Source of the DNA: an uncultured Eubacteriales bacterium
Lineage (GTDB): Bacteria; Bacillota; Clostridia; Christensenellales; Aristaeellaceae
Assembly: GCA_902781095.1 (NCBI GenBank)
Contig: CACZHW010000009.1
Location: forward strand, 1 to 64,000
Reading direction: 5' to 3'
DNA: 64,000 nucleotides
Under the pieces are notes generated by a model. The model worked only from the letters and a program-made list of their open reading frames with translations. It did no database searches and was not told the DNA's origin. This document shows positions 25,077 through 33,373 of the stretch, in pieces; the first letter of the stretch is position 1; every line of letters starts with the position of its first letter. Made by a program: the position numbers and the translations under genes.

Positions 25077-25475
25077 ATGAAAACCATACGGGTAACAGCC
25101 GCTGTGATCACAAACGGCAGCCGAGTTTTCGCGACGCAGCGGGGCTACGGCCCCTATAAAGACGGCTGGGAGTTCCCCGGCGGGAAGATCGAGCCGGGCG
25201 AGACGCCGCAGCAGGCGCTTCTCCGGGAAATCCGGGAAGAACTGGACACGGAGATCGCCGTCGGCGAAAAGATCACGACCGTCGAATACGACTACCCGGA
25301 GTTTCATCTCAGCATGGATTGTTTTTACGCGACGGTGACCCGGGGAGACCTGGTCTTAAGAGAGCACGAAGCGGCCAGATGGCTGGAGATCGGCGAACTG
25401 GACGCCGTCCGCTGGCTGCCCGCGGACCGGATCGTCGTGGAGGCTTTGAAACACGCGGATGCAAAAAAGCCCTGA
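25077..25475 (+). CDS. Nudix hydrolase, MutT-like
   Basis: The protein of 132 residues has a complete Nudix box: Gly36, Glu42, Arg50-Glu51 and Glu54-Glu55 in GKIEPGETPQQALLREIREE. The N-terminal VTAAVI and the WEFPGG motif are typical of the MutT / 8-oxo-dGTP or CTP pyrophosphatase group. It probably removes oxidised or unwanted nucleotides. The start follows AGAAGAGGAG. The terminator hairpin overlaps the stop codon. Confidence 0.88.
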   Translation: MKTIRVTAAVITNGSRVFATQRGYGPYKDGWEFPGGKIEPGETPQQALLREIREELDTEIAVGEKITTVEYDYPEFHLSMDCFYATVTRGDLVLREHEAARWLEIGELDAVRWLPADRIVVEALKHADAKKP

Positions 25476-25500
25476 AGCCGCAGCGTTTCAGGGCTTTTTT
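25463..25500. terminator. Bidirectional terminator after the Nudix gene
   Basis: A hairpin with arms AAGCCCTGAA and TTTCAGGGCTT is flanked by A-run and T-run, so it can end both the Nudix gene and the convergent peptidase gene. Confidence 0.8.
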
Positions 25501-25526
25501 ATAGTGGGAAGACCGGGGGGTTCCGG

Positions 25527-27518
25527 TCATTTCGCGTACCGTTCAAACCATCCTGTGATTTCCTCCAGGCGGCGCAGGCGGTGCGCCGGCTTGCCCGTGC
25601 GGGAAAGCTCGTGGTTCTCCCCGTGGAAGACGACCATCCTGGCCGGAACCCGCAGATAGACGAGCGCGGTATAAAGCTGGTAGCCCTCCGCAATCGGGCA
25701 GCGGTGATCCTCCTCGCTGTGGATGATGAGCGTCGGGGTCCTGGCATTGCGGACATACTTCAGCGGCGAAACCGCCCACATCTCCTCAAAGCCCTTCTCG
25801 GAATACGGGTCCGCGCTGCAGACTTCGAAGTTGGAGACTGGCGGGATGTCGCTGATGCCGTACATCGTCACCCAGTTGGAAATGCTGCGCTGGGTGGCGA
25901 TGCAGCAGAACCGGTCCGTGTGGCCCAGGATCCAGTTGCTCATGTAGCCGCCGTAGGAACCGCCGGTGCAGCACACCCGCCCGGCGTCGATGGCCGGATA
26001 GGCCCGCAGCACTTCGTCCGTAAAGGCCATGATCTGGCGGTAATCGATGCCGCCCCATTGCAAATCGAGGTAGGAGAAGGCGTTTCCCCTGCCGTCGGAG
26101 CCGTGCGGGTTGCAGAAGAACACGATGTATCCCTTCGCCGCCCAGGCCTGCATCTCGTGGAAGAACACCGGCCCGTAGGCGCACTTGGGGCCACCGTGGA
26201 TGTCCAGCACGGCAGGATACTTCTTCTGCGGATCGTAATCCTGCGGCAGAAGCACCCAGCCGTCGATCTCTTCGCCGTCCAGTTCCGCCTTGAGCGGCCG
26301 GGGCTGCGCCACATAAGTGTCTTTCAGCACCTCCCGGTTCCACGCCGTCAGGCAGCGGTTCCCCTCTTTTTCCACACGGTAGAGTTCAGGCAGCTTCATG
26401 CCGGACATGCCCGCGAAGACAATGCGCCCTCCCTGCACGTCGTAATCGCTGAGAAGCCCGTCCGCCGACGCGACGGTCTCGATTCTGCCGTCCAGTCCGA
26501 TGCGTTTCAGCTTGCATCCGTCCCTGTCCAGCGCCGGGAAGTAGACGAATCCGCCGTCCGCCTTGGTAAAGCGGGAAGAGCCGTATTCGACATCGGTCAG
26601 CATCGCGTTGCCCAGGCTCTCGTCCGCGTCGCACAGCAACTCCAGCTCCCGCATGGTCGGATCGAAGGTATAGAACCGCGGGTTTTCGTTGTCTCCGAAG
26701 CGCTTTCCGTCCGCCCCGATCACCACCAGCGTATCCCCGATGAACTCGATGGCATAGAGCATAAAGCGCGGGCCCAGCACCTGCTCGGTCTTTCCCGTCT
26801 TAAGATTCAGACGGTACAGGCAGTCCCGGTTGGGGCGGCGGCTGCGGTAGGTCACGCCGGTGAAGTAGACCTCCTCCCCGTGGACGCGGAAGATGCCCAC
26901 GTCCGTCCATTTCCCGGTCAGCCGGCGAAGTTTCTTTCCCGCCGTATCATACAGGAACAGCGCGCTGCGCTTCCCCTGGATGAGGCCGCGCCCGTTTGAA
27001 ACGAAGGGGGATTCGGTCAGCACCTCGTAGTCCCGCTCCTCCTCCAGCCGCTCCAGCGCCTTCTCCCGCTTCTCCCCTTCCAGCCGGTACAGGTCGGGGT
27101 TGCCGGTGCTGATCTCCCCGGTCATGAGGAGGTTGCCGTCCGAAAGGCGCTCGAAACCTGCGGCCGCCATCGGAAACGCATAGGCCTTCTGTGCCTCGCC
27201 GCCGGTCAGCGGCAGCCGGTAGAGCACCGTGGAGGCGTCTCTCTCCTTCTCTTTTCCCTTGTCCTTCTTCTCCCCGTCGCGCCTGTCCGTGGAAAACAGG
27301 ATGTGCTCCGCGTCCTCAAAGAAGAACTCCCCGATTCTGCCGTCGCTGACCATGGGGCGGTCGTCGTCTCCGGTGCGCATCCGCAGCCGGCTCACATACG
27401 CCTTCTTTTCGCGGTCGATTTCCGTCAGCACATAGCAAAGCTTCCCGCCGTCCGGGGAGAAGCGCAGCGCGGAAAGCATCCGGAAATCCATAAAGGTGTC
27501 CAGTCCAATCTTTTTCAT
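25527..27518 (-). CDS. S9-family peptidase (acylaminoacyl peptidase / prolyl oligopeptidase type)
   Basis: This 663-residue protein has an N-terminal beta-propeller region (about 1-400) and a C-terminal alpha/beta-hydrolase domain. The catalytic triad is visible as GGSYGGYMSNW (nucleophile Ser), HSEEDHRCP (Asp) and HGENHELSR (His). Oxyanion elements lie near DIHGGPKCAYG. There is no signal peptide, so it should cleave short peptides in the cytoplasm. The start carries the ribosome binding site AAGAAAGGACGGACAG. Confidence 0.92.
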   Translation of the reverse strand: MKKIGLDTFMDFRMLSALRFSPDGGKLCYVLTEIDREKKAYVSRLRMRTGDDDRPMVSDGRIGEFFFEDAEHILFSTDRRDGEKKDKGKEKERDASTVLYRLPLTGGEAQKAYAFPMAAAGFERLSDGNLLMTGEISTGNPDLYRLEGEKREKALERLEEERDYEVLTESPFVSNGRGLIQGKRSALFLYDTAGKKLRRLTGKWTDVGIFRVHGEEVYFTGVTYRSRRPNRDCLYRLNLKTGKTEQVLGPRFMLYAIEFIGDTLVVIGADGKRFGDNENPRFYTFDPTMRELELLCDADESLGNAMLTDVEYGSSRFTKADGGFVYFPALDRDGCKLKRIGLDGRIETVASADGLLSDYDVQGGRIVFAGMSGMKLPELYRVEKEGNRCLTAWNREVLKDTYVAQPRPLKAELDGEEIDGWVLLPQDYDPQKKYPAVLDIHGGPKCAYGPVFFHEMQAWAAKGYIVFFCNPHGSDGRGNAFSYLDLQWGGIDYRQIMAFTDEVLRAYPAIDAGRVCCTGGSYGGYMSNWILGHTDRFCCIATQRSISNWVTMYGISDIPPVSNFEVCSADPYSEKGFEEMWAVSPLKYVRNARTPTLIIHSEEDHRCPIAEGYQLYTALVYLRVPARMVVFHGENHELSRTGKPAHRLRRLEEITGWFERYAK

Positions 27519-27608
27519 CTCTGTCCGTCCTTTCTTCCCCTGCGCGGACGACGTGTGTCCCGCCGTGGAGAGACAAAAGAAAAAACCCCTTGAACAGCAA
27601 GGGGTTCA

Positions 27609-27695
27609 TGGTGCGGGAAACAGGACTTGAACCTGCATGAAATTGCTTTCACTAGAACCTGAATCTAGCGCGTCTGCCAATTCCGCCATTCCCGC
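27609..27695 (-). tRNA. tRNA-Leu (anticodon CAG)
   Basis: An 87-base class-II tRNA with CCA encoded. The anticodon loop reads TTCAGGT, giving CAG, which decodes CUG. It is the last of eight clustered minus-strand tRNA genes. Confidence 0.95.
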
Positions 27696-27704
27696 AGAAT
27701 AAGA

Positions 27705-27789
<85 letters not shown>

Positions 27790-27797
27790 ATGAAATA

Positions 27798-27873
27798 TGG
27801 AGCTGGCGAAGGGAATCGAACCCCCAACCTGCTGATTACAAATCAGCTGCTCTGCCAATTGAGCTACGCCAGC
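27798..27873 (-). tRNA. tRNA-Thr (anticodon TGT)
   Basis: A 76-base tRNA with a GCTGGCG acceptor arm, anticodon loop TTTGTAA and encoded CCA. Confidence 0.95.
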
Positions 27874-27910
27874 ACGAACGCCCAATGGGTTTGAGCGAAG
27901 AACAAAAAAA

Positions 27911-27987
27911 TGGCGACGCAGAAGGGGCTCGAACCCTCGACCTCCAGCGTGACAGGCTGGCATTCTAACCAACTGAACTACCGCGCC
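27911..27987 (-). tRNA. tRNA-Asp (anticodon GTC)
   Basis: A 77-base tRNA with anticodon loop CTGTCAC and encoded CCA. Two G-U pairs occur in the acceptor stem, which is otherwise regular. Confidence 0.95.
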
Positions 27988-27991
27988 AAAA

Positions 27992-28067
27992 TGGTGGGCC
28001 TTCAGGGTTTCGAACCCCGGACCGAGCGGTTATGAGCCGCCTGCTCTGACCACTGAGCTAAAGGCCC
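27992..28067 (-). tRNA. CAT-anticodon tRNA, most likely tRNA-Ile2
   Basis: A 76-base tRNA with anticodon CAT and encoded CCA. The D-arm and anticodon arm (TTTAGCTCAGTGGTCAGAG, AGGCGGCTCATAACCGC) resemble the minor isoleucine tRNA that TilS modifies to lysidine, more than elongator Met. Identity as Ile2 or Met is inferred. Confidence 0.8.
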
Positions 28068-28091
28068 TGAAGAACCACATCAGGAAAAAAA

Positions 28092-28166
28092 TGGTGACCC
28101 CGAGGGGAATCGAACCCCTGTTATCGCCGTGAAAGGGCGGTGTCTTGACCTCTTGACCACGGGGCC
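28092..28166 (-). tRNA. tRNA-Glu (anticodon TTC)
   Basis: A 75-base tRNA with anticodon loop CTTTCAC and encoded CCA. Confidence 0.95.
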
Positions 28167-28185
28167 ACATAAAGCCATTGAAAGT

Positions 28186-28262
28186 TGGTCGGAGTGAAGG
28201 GATTCGAACCCCCGACCTCATGCTCCCAAAGCACGCGCGCTACCAAACTGCGCCACACTCCG
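28186..28262 (-). tRNA. tRNA-Pro (anticodon TGG)
   Basis: A 77-base tRNA with acceptor CGGAGTG, anticodon loop TTTGGGA and encoded CCA. Confidence 0.95.
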
Positions 28263-28377
28263 TCGCGCCGGAACATACCATTCTCTCAGGCACTGTGCAA
28301 TTATATCGTCGCAAACCGCATTTGTCAATACTTTTCTTCAGCGCCGCCGTTACCCTGCGGTTTACGGTTTGGAAGGA

Positions 28378-28407
28378 AACGCGCCTGCCTCACAGGAAGC
28401 AGGCGCA
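28378..28407 (-). terminator. Possible terminator between tRNA-Gly and tRNA-Pro
   Basis: An 8-bp stem (GCGCCTGC/GCAGGCGC) lies just downstream of tRNA-Gly on the minus strand, followed by GTTTCCTT. The T-tract is weak. Confidence 0.4.
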
Positions 28408-28418
28408 TCGGCTCCAAA

Positions 28419-28493
28419 TGGAGCGGTAGACGAGATTCGGACTCGCGACATCCACCTTGGCAAGGTGGCACTCTACCACTGAGCTACTACCGC
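28419..28493 (-). tRNA. tRNA-Gly (anticodon GCC)
   Basis: A 75-base tRNA with acceptor GCGGTAG, anticodon loop TTGCCAA and encoded CCA. It is the first gene of the tRNA cluster and is separated from tRNA-Pro by 156 bases. Confidence 0.95.
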
Positions 28494-28555
28494 ATCGCCG
28501 ATTATTCTAACCGAGCGGTGCGGTTTTGTCAAGCATGAGTTTTGCGCTTTCGGCG

Positions 28556-28900
28556 TCAGCCCATCTTCTCCGTCATTTCACAGCCGCCCATCACGTGCAT
28601 ATGCAGGTGCTGCACCGTCTGCCTCGCGTCCGCGCCTGTGTTGGAGACGACGCGGAATCCGCTTTCGGTCAGTCCTTCCAGCTCCGCAACCTTTGCAGCA
28701 GCCCGCATCATCCCGGCGAGCAGGGCGTCCTCTTCCCCTCGGGCTTCGTACCAGTTTGCGATGTGCCGCTTCGGGATCACCAGCACATGCGTGGGCGTCT
28801 GGGGCGCGATGTCCCGGAAGGCGAAGGTCAGCTCGTCCTCATAGACGGCCTTGCTCGGGATTTCTCCGCGGGCGATTTTGCAGAACAGACAATCGTTCAT
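28556..28900 (-). CDS. HIT-family (HINT-type) nucleotide-binding protein
   Basis: The protein of 114 residues has the histidine triad HLHMHVMGG with His98, His100 and His102. Cys4 and Cys7 (CLFC) probably bind zinc with a histidine. HINT proteins hydrolyse nucleoside phosphoramidates and similar compounds. Its start overlaps the mtaB stop by four bases, so the pair is translationally coupled. The RBS AGGAGGAAGAAAG lies ahead of the ATG. Confidence 0.92.
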   Translation of the reverse strand: MNDCLFCKIARGEIPSKAVYEDELTFAFRDIAPQTPTHVLVIPKRHIANWYEARGEEDALLAGMMRAAAKVAELEGLTESGFRVVSNTGADARQTVQHLHMHVMGGCEMTEKMG

Positions 28901-30201
28901 CTTTCTTCCTCCTGTTTATCCAAAGGTTCACAGAGGAGCCCCCCCTGCTGTATCCCGGTCACCCTGGCCCCGACGAGCGTCCCCTCCCGGTAATCGCCCG
29001 GCAGCGAAGCCCGCATGTAAGCGCCCGTATAGCCGGTGCTGACTCCGTTTTCCGTACGCTCCACCAGGATCTCGACCGCCCGGCCCGCAAAAGCCCGCAA
29101 CGCGTGCTCCTCAAGCTGTTTGCCCAGCCGGATCAGCTGAACGGCTCGCGCCTCGCGCACCGCGCGCGGCAGGGCGCCGTCCATTGTCGCCGCGGCCGTT
29201 CCTTCCCGTTCCGAATAAGGGAAGACGTGCATCCTTGAAAACCCGACGGCGGCGCAGACGCGCTCCGTCTCCTCGAAATCCTCCTGCGTCTCCCCCGGAA
29301 AGCCCGTCACGATGTCCGTCGTCAGCGCGCAGTCCGGAAAAGCCGAGCGCAGCAGATCGCAGGCCGCGAGGAATTCCGCAGCCGTGTAGCGCCGGCGCAT
29401 CCTTGCTAGGATCGCGTCGCTGCCGCTCTGCAGCGCCAGGTGAAACTGCCTGCACACCTTGGGCATCGCTTCCAGTTCCCGTACGAATGCCTCCGTCACG
29501 ATCACCGGCTCCAGCGAGCCCAGGCGGATCCGCCGGATTCCGGGCACTTCGTGCACCGCACGGATCGCGTCCGTCAGCTGCGTCCCGTCCCTGAGGTCCT
29601 GGCCGTAGCTCGTCAGGTGGATGCCCGTGAGCACGATCTCGCGGTATCCGGCCGCTGCCAGCCGCTCCGCTTCCGCGCGGATGTCCGCGATCGCCCGCGA
29701 GCGGATAGGCCCCCGTACGTACGGAATGATGCAGTAGCTGCAGTAGCGGTTGCAGCCCTCCTGTATCTTCATATAGGCGCGCACGTGCTCCGAAAGGGAG
29801 GTGATGGCCAGGCTCTCGAAGCGCGCCGCCTTCAGGCTGTCCACGGCGACGCGCTGGACACCCTCCCGCACCGCCGCCTCATACAGCTCCACGACTTCGC
29901 CGCGGCGCTGGGTGCCGAGGATGAGCCGGACGCCGGGCAGCTTCACCTTCTCCGGCGAGCGCTGCGCCAGGCAGCCGGTCACGATGATGCCGGATGCCGG
30001 ATGCTCCCTTGCGCACCGGCGGATCATCTGCAGGCTCTTCTTGTCCCCCACGCCGGTGACGGTGCAGGTGTTGATGACGTAGACGTCCGCCTCCGCCTCA
30101 AAGGGCACGGTCTCGTAGCCGGCCTGCTCGAAGAGCTCGCGCATCGCCTCGGTGTCGTACTGGTTGACCTTGCAGCCCAGCGTATGGTATGCCGCCTTCA
30201 T
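28897..30201 (-). CDS. mtaB: tRNA (N6-L-threonylcarbamoyladenosine-37-C2) methylthiotransferase
   Basis: The protein of 434 residues is a methylthiotransferase with three parts. The N-terminal UPF0004 domain has Cys ligands (TLGCKVNQYD, INTCTV, VTGCLAQ). The radical-SAM domain has the cluster motif CNRYCSYC. A C-terminal TRAM-like region covers about 375-430. The N-terminal GCKVNQYDTEA sequence and the IRSR motif after the cluster are typical of MtaB (YqeV) and not of MiaB or RimO. It adds methylthio to t6A37 of ANN-decoding tRNAs. Confidence 0.92.
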   Translation of the reverse strand: MKAAYHTLGCKVNQYDTEAMRELFEQAGYETVPFEAEADVYVINTCTVTGVGDKKSLQMIRRCAREHPASGIIVTGCLAQRSPEKVKLPGVRLILGTQRRGEVVELYEAAVREGVQRVAVDSLKAARFESLAITSLSEHVRAYMKIQEGCNRYCSYCIIPYVRGPIRSRAIADIRAEAERLAAAGYREIVLTGIHLTSYGQDLRDGTQLTDAIRAVHEVPGIRRIRLGSLEPVIVTEAFVRELEAMPKVCRQFHLALQSGSDAILARMRRRYTAAEFLAACDLLRSAFPDCALTTDIVTGFPGETQEDFEETERVCAAVGFSRMHVFPYSEREGTAAATMDGALPRAVREARAVQLIRLGKQLEEHALRAFAGRAVEILVERTENGVSTGYTGAYMRASLPGDYREGTLVGARVTGIQQGGLLCEPLDKQEEER

Positions 30202-30225
30202 TCCCGTTTATCTCCCGTGATTTGA

Positions 30226-30780
30226 TCAGTCCTGCACCGTGTCGTACAGGTCCACGCCCATCCGTCCGTCAAATTCAGGCACACTGACGCCGATCATCTC
30301 GCTCTTGCGCGTCGGCACGTTCTTGCCGACGTAATCCGCGCGGATGGGCAGTTCCCGGTGTCCCCGGTCGATCAGCACTGCCAGCTGGATCTGTGCCGGC
30401 CGGCCGCGGGAGCAGATCGCGTCCATCGCCGCCCGGGCCGTCCTGCCCGAAAAGAGCACGTCGTCGACCATCACGATCTTCGCCCGATCCACGTCGAACG
30501 GGATTTCCGTGCTGTGCACCACCGGCTGTTCGGAGCGCATGGACAGGTCGTCCCGGTAGAAGGTGATGTCCAGCATCCCCAGCGGCAGCTTCGCATGCTC
30601 GAACTCCCCGATCTCCGCACAGAGCATGCGCGCCAGCGAGACGCCCCGGCGCTGGATGCCGATGACGCAGAGGTTTTCCGTGCCGTGGTTGTTTTCGACG
30701 ATTTCGTGGGCGATCCGGCGCAGGGCGCGCTTCATCGTAGCCTCGTCCATGATTTCCGCTTTATGCAAAAGGGACGGCAT
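30226..30780 (-). CDS. pyrR: Bifunctional pyr operon regulator / uracil phosphoribosyltransferase PyrR
   Basis: This 184-residue protein has the PRPP-binding motif VDDVLFSGRT at residues 105-114, IGIQRRG near residue 41 and the usual C-terminal VPTRKSEMIGV and EFDGRMGVDLY. PyrR binds pyr mRNA leaders to control pyrimidine synthesis and has weak UPRT activity. The ATG at 30780 follows AGAGGGGAGAGAGCC. The frame runs on upstream into the SRP-RNA region, but that extension is not coding. No pyr biosynthesis gene is next to it. Confidence 0.93.
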   Translation of the reverse strand: MPSLLHKAEIMDEATMKRALRRIAHEIVENNHGTENLCVIGIQRRGVSLARMLCAEIGEFEHAKLPLGMLDITFYRDDLSMRSEQPVVHSTEIPFDVDRAKIVMVDDVLFSGRTARAAMDAICSRGRPAQIQLAVLIDRGHRELPIRADYVGKNVPTRKSEMIGVSVPEFDGRMGVDLYDTVQD

Positions 30781-30820
30781 GGCTCTCTCCCCTCTGCCGG
30801 TCACACCGGCCGTCAAGATG

Positions 30821-30844
30821 AAAAAGAGCGTCCCGCGACGCTCT
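30821..30844 (-). terminator. Terminator between the SRP RNA and pyrR
   Basis: An 8-bp perfect stem (AGAGCGTC/GACGCTCT) is followed on the minus strand by TTTTTC. It probably ends the SRP RNA transcript. Confidence 0.75.
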
Positions 30845-30884
30845 GTATCCTTCTGAATCGTAGAATGCTCGGGGCAGAAAATCC

Positions 30885-30983
30885 CACGGCACATACGATA
30901 CAATGCTTATTGCTGCTGCCTTCCGGCCCTGACAAGGTTCACACCCTCGCATTGCATAGGCTCCATCCGTCATCACATTCTAC
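30885..30983 (-). ncRNA. ffs: Signal recognition particle RNA, small bacterial type
   Basis: The minus strand reads TGTGAACCTTGTCAGGGCC then GGAAGGCAGCAGC, which is the universally conserved Ffh-binding hairpin of SRP RNA. Flanking arms ATGCAATGC and GCATTGTAT pair to extend the stem. The 5' end near 30983 is set by a promoter, and the 3' end is approximate. It guides membrane and secreted proteins to the translocon. Confidence 0.92.
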
Positions 30984-30989
30984 ACGCCT

Positions 30990-31018
30990 ATTCTACACGA
31001 TTTTGCCGGAAAGCGCAA
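30990..31018 (-). promoter_or_regulatory. Promoter of the SRP RNA gene
   Basis: On the minus strand TTGCGC (31018-31013) and TAGAAT (30995-30990) are 17 bases apart, placing the start near 30983. Confidence 0.7.
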
Positions 31019-31050
31019 GCCCCCAATCCGGTGCGTTCTCCCTGTGATGC

Positions 31051-31082
31051 AAAAACGCCCGCCCTTTTGCAGGGCAGGCGTT
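31051..31082 (-). terminator. Terminator of the cyclic-nucleotide-binding protein gene
   Basis: An 11-12-bp GC-rich stem with a GCAA-type loop is followed on the minus strand by TTTTTGC. Confidence 0.8.
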
Positions 31083-31123
31083 GCGCTGTCTGAATACGGG
31101 GAATCCCGCGGGCGTTTGACGGA

Positions 31124-32023
31124 TCAGGAAGCCTCGCAGACCTTCCCGCAGGCCTCCACGTAATCCCGGGTCGTCTTCCTCAGCCTGGCGGAAAGATGGC
31201 GCAGGATCATGTCCACCTCGAAGGGGTTCTTCTCAAAGAGCTCCGCCAGCTCGCCCGGGCGGATGATCTCCACACAGGTGCCGTCTTCCTCGGCGACGGC
31301 CGTGGCGCTGCGGGGCTCGTTCTCGATCATGCCCATCTCGCCGAAGAAGTGGTCGGCGGTCACTTCCGAGAGCTTGGTCTCCTCCCGCGTGCCGTAACCG
31401 GCGTAGATGCCCACGACCCCCTTCTGGACGGAGTACATGCACTTGCCGATCTCTCCCTCGCGGAAGATGATCGTGCTGGGTGCGTAGGTTTCCAGCTCCA
31501 GCTTAAAGTCGCTCTCGCCCGCGGGCCGCTGTGCCTCGCGCTGCGATTCCACGCTCCTCGCGAACACGTCCTTGTGGCTGTTCTGATAGAAATCCACGAA
31601 TTTGCGGATGCGCTGCAGCAGGCTCTCGCTGCGCTCTTCCTTCTTCGTCTTTCCGAGCTCATCCAGCGTCTCCAGGACCTCCTGGTACTCCTTCGTCTGG
31701 TCGCGCAGGCGGCTGCTCAGCACCTTCATCAGCGCCATGATTTTGTCCGGCTGCGCCCTGAAATAGCGGTTCAGGCTTTCCTCGGTAATCTCAAGCGCCT
31801 TCACGTCCTCCAGCGCGACGACCGTCGCACTGCGCGGGTAGGCCTCGATGACCGCCATCTCGCCGAAGTATTCGCCCGGGCCGATCTCGGCCACCTTGCG
31901 CTCGTCCGTCTCGCCGTAATGGGCAAAGACGCCCACCCTGCCGCTCTCAATCTGATAGAAGCGGTCGCCGTAGTCGCCCTCTCTGAAGATCACTTCGTTT
32001 TTTCCGTACTGTTTTTCAAGCAT
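31124..32023 (-). CDS. Protein with two cyclic-nucleotide-binding domains
   Basis: This 299-residue protein has one cNMP-binding fold at about residues 5-115 and a second at about 180-290. Each has the phosphate-binding cassette: GEYFGEMAVIEAYPRSATV in the first and HFFGEMGMIENEPRSATAV in the second. A charged, helical linker joins them. There is no helix-turn-helix, kinase, channel or cyclase domain, so it is not a Crp-like regulator. It resembles a regulatory subunit without a known effector. The ligand is unknown. It borders the prophage remnant. Confidence 0.85.
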   Translation of the reverse strand: MLEKQYGKNEVIFREGDYGDRFYQIESGRVGVFAHYGETDERKVAEIGPGEYFGEMAVIEAYPRSATVVALEDVKALEITEESLNRYFRAQPDKIMALMKVLSSRLRDQTKEYQEVLETLDELGKTKKEERSESLLQRIRKFVDFYQNSHKDVFARSVESQREAQRPAGESDFKLELETYAPSTIIFREGEIGKCMYSVQKGVVGIYAGYGTREETKLSEVTADHFFGEMGMIENEPRSATAVAEEDGTCVEIIRPGELAELFEKNPFEVDMILRHLSARLRKTTRDYVEACGKVCEAS

Positions 32024-32164
32024 GCCGCAGCCATCCTTTCCGCTTTTTTCTCAGTCCGGCTTCCGCCCGGGGGTTCCGTCTCCCGCCCCGTGCAGCCGCC
32101 GATGCTTACAAATCCCCAATTTACATAAAAACCTTTATACATTTTAACATTTTCTGCCAAATTG

Positions 32165-32815
32165 TCAACGGCTTTGCGCAGAAACAGTCAAAGGACGCCG
32201 GTCATCTCTGAGACTCATGAAGACGGTTCCGCTGGATTCCGGTGTCGGAGGCGTTCCGCAGAAGATCGTCTGAGGGTTCAGGCTGTCCGACACGACGTAT
32301 TTAAGCGCGGATTCCTGATCCGTCGTATATTCCTGAGCCTCGTCGATCACAAGAAGGTCGAAGCCTTCACCAAGGCCGCCCTTGCTCGTTCTCGTTCGGA
32401 ACTGCACCCGACCCATCCCCGGCAGACGAATACTTTCCTGTCCCAGGGCACCCGTGGCCTTGTATTCGATTCCGGCGTCGTCCAGCAGCTGGCACAGGCG
32501 CTCCCATGCCGACCGGCTGGTCGTTGTCCTGTGCGCGGTATGAAGGATCTTCTCGCCCTCACGGAGGCCGTACAGCTCGCGCATCGCCACGACTTCGTTT
32601 TTGCCGTTTCGGCGCGGTACTGCATAACCGAACTTCGTGTGAGTCCAGAGACCTTCGTCGTTTTTTCCGAGAATGTTCGTCAAAAGAAGACGCTGCCATT
32701 CCTGCGCCGTGCGGCCGGTCATCTCATAGATCCGGCACGCTTCGTCACCCTCTGAGCTGGTGTAGGGCAGGATCACGGAATGGGAGGGAGTCTGGCTGCC
32801 CTTTCGGACGTCCAT
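32165..32815 (-). pseudogene. Truncated phage terminase large subunit (N-terminal ATPase part only)
   Basis: The frame of 216 residues keeps the terminase ATPase: a Walker A-like PRRNGKNE (residues 67-74) and Walker B VIDEAQEY with Asp158 and Glu159. It then runs to FCGTPPTPESSGTVF, a typical motif C region. The frame ends soon after, with a short unrelated tail, so the nuclease half is gone (large terminases are usually 450-600 residues). It still has a start and an RBS (AGAGGAGGGAGTGC). This is a clear prophage remnant. It lies downstream of a head-morphogenesis gene, the reverse of usual phage gene order. Confidence 0.85.
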
Positions 32816-32878
32816 GCACTCCCTCCTCTATTCAGTTGTCTTGGGGCCGTCTCTCGCCCTGGATGTGCTCATGTGTGC

Positions 32879-33094
32879 TCACTCCTTTTTCAGCATTTGA
32901 TCTAATAGCCGATCCAGCATTTCATCGTCATCCGTATCCATATATGCGTGTGTTCTGATTTTGAGATCGGCAAGAGAGTACTGCATAATACCCTGGCTTA
33001 ATGCTGCCTCAACCTTCACCACTTTATCGAGAGTTTTGTTGATCTCCTTCAGCTGCTCGCAAATGTCATTCAAGGCCTTTTCGGTCTTGTCCAT
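32879..33094 (-). CDS. Small coiled-coil protein of unknown function in the prophage remnant
   Basis: A 71-residue, highly charged protein with a heptad-like N-terminal half (ALNDICEQLKEINKTLDKVV) and an acidic tail. It follows GGGAGAATGATTT and a terminator that separates it from the upstream pair. It may be a phage accessory or immunity protein, but I do not recognise the family. Confidence 0.5.
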   Translation of the reverse strand: MDKTEKALNDICEQLKEINKTLDKVVKVEAALSQGIMQYSLADLKIRTHAYMDTDDDEMLDRLLDQMLKKE

Positions 33095-33112
33095 AAATCA
33101 TTCTCCCAAATC

Positions 33113-33133
33113 AAAAAGAGCGCCAGAGCGCTC
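33113..33133 (-). terminator. Terminator at the end of the orphan toxin-like cassette
   Basis: A 6-bp stem GAGCGC/GCGCTC is followed on the minus strand by TTTTT. It overlaps the last base of the 79-residue gene's stop codon region. Confidence 0.6.
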
Positions 33134-33373
33134 TCAGCCACAATCAACTTGTCTTTCTTTTGGGAAAGCTTCTCGTACGACCTTCCAGAAATGTTCAATC
33201 GCCATGTCTGTGGCTCTTTTCCCGTAAGGTTTGTCATCCGAGCAGGCCTCAATATAAATATGCTGCGTCACTTCGTTAAAAACAATTTTCCCATCTAAAG
33301 GACTGCTTTCTCGAGAGTAGGCATATGTATAAATCTTTCCTTCATGGCTTATAAAACTAAAATGCCACCTCAC
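33134..33373 (-). CDS. Small protein coupled to the orphan toxin-like domain, candidate immunity protein
   Basis: The protein of 79 residues opens MRWHFSFISHEGKIYTYAYS and ends HFWKVVREAFPKERQVDCG. Its start overlaps the stop of the upstream gene by four bases, so the two are made together. From memory, proteins with this FPKERxVxCG ending often follow the same upstream domain in polymorphic-toxin loci. That makes it a candidate immunity protein. This is inference from the pairing, not from a recognised fold. Confidence 0.55.
   Translation of the reverse strand: MRWHFSFISHEGKIYTYAYSRESSPLDGKIVFNEVTQHIYIEACSDDKPYGKRATDMAIEHFWKVVREAFPKERQVDCG

Noticed and set aside
27992..28067. CAT tRNA as elongator tRNA-Met
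   Set aside because: The arms look closer to the TilS-dependent tRNA-Ile2 type; kept as likely Ile2 with reduced confidence, not as Met.
30781..30903. N-terminal extension of pyrR to 30903
   Set aside because: It runs through the SRP RNA terminator and 3' end; the ATG at 30780 has the correct RBS and the normal PyrR N-terminus.
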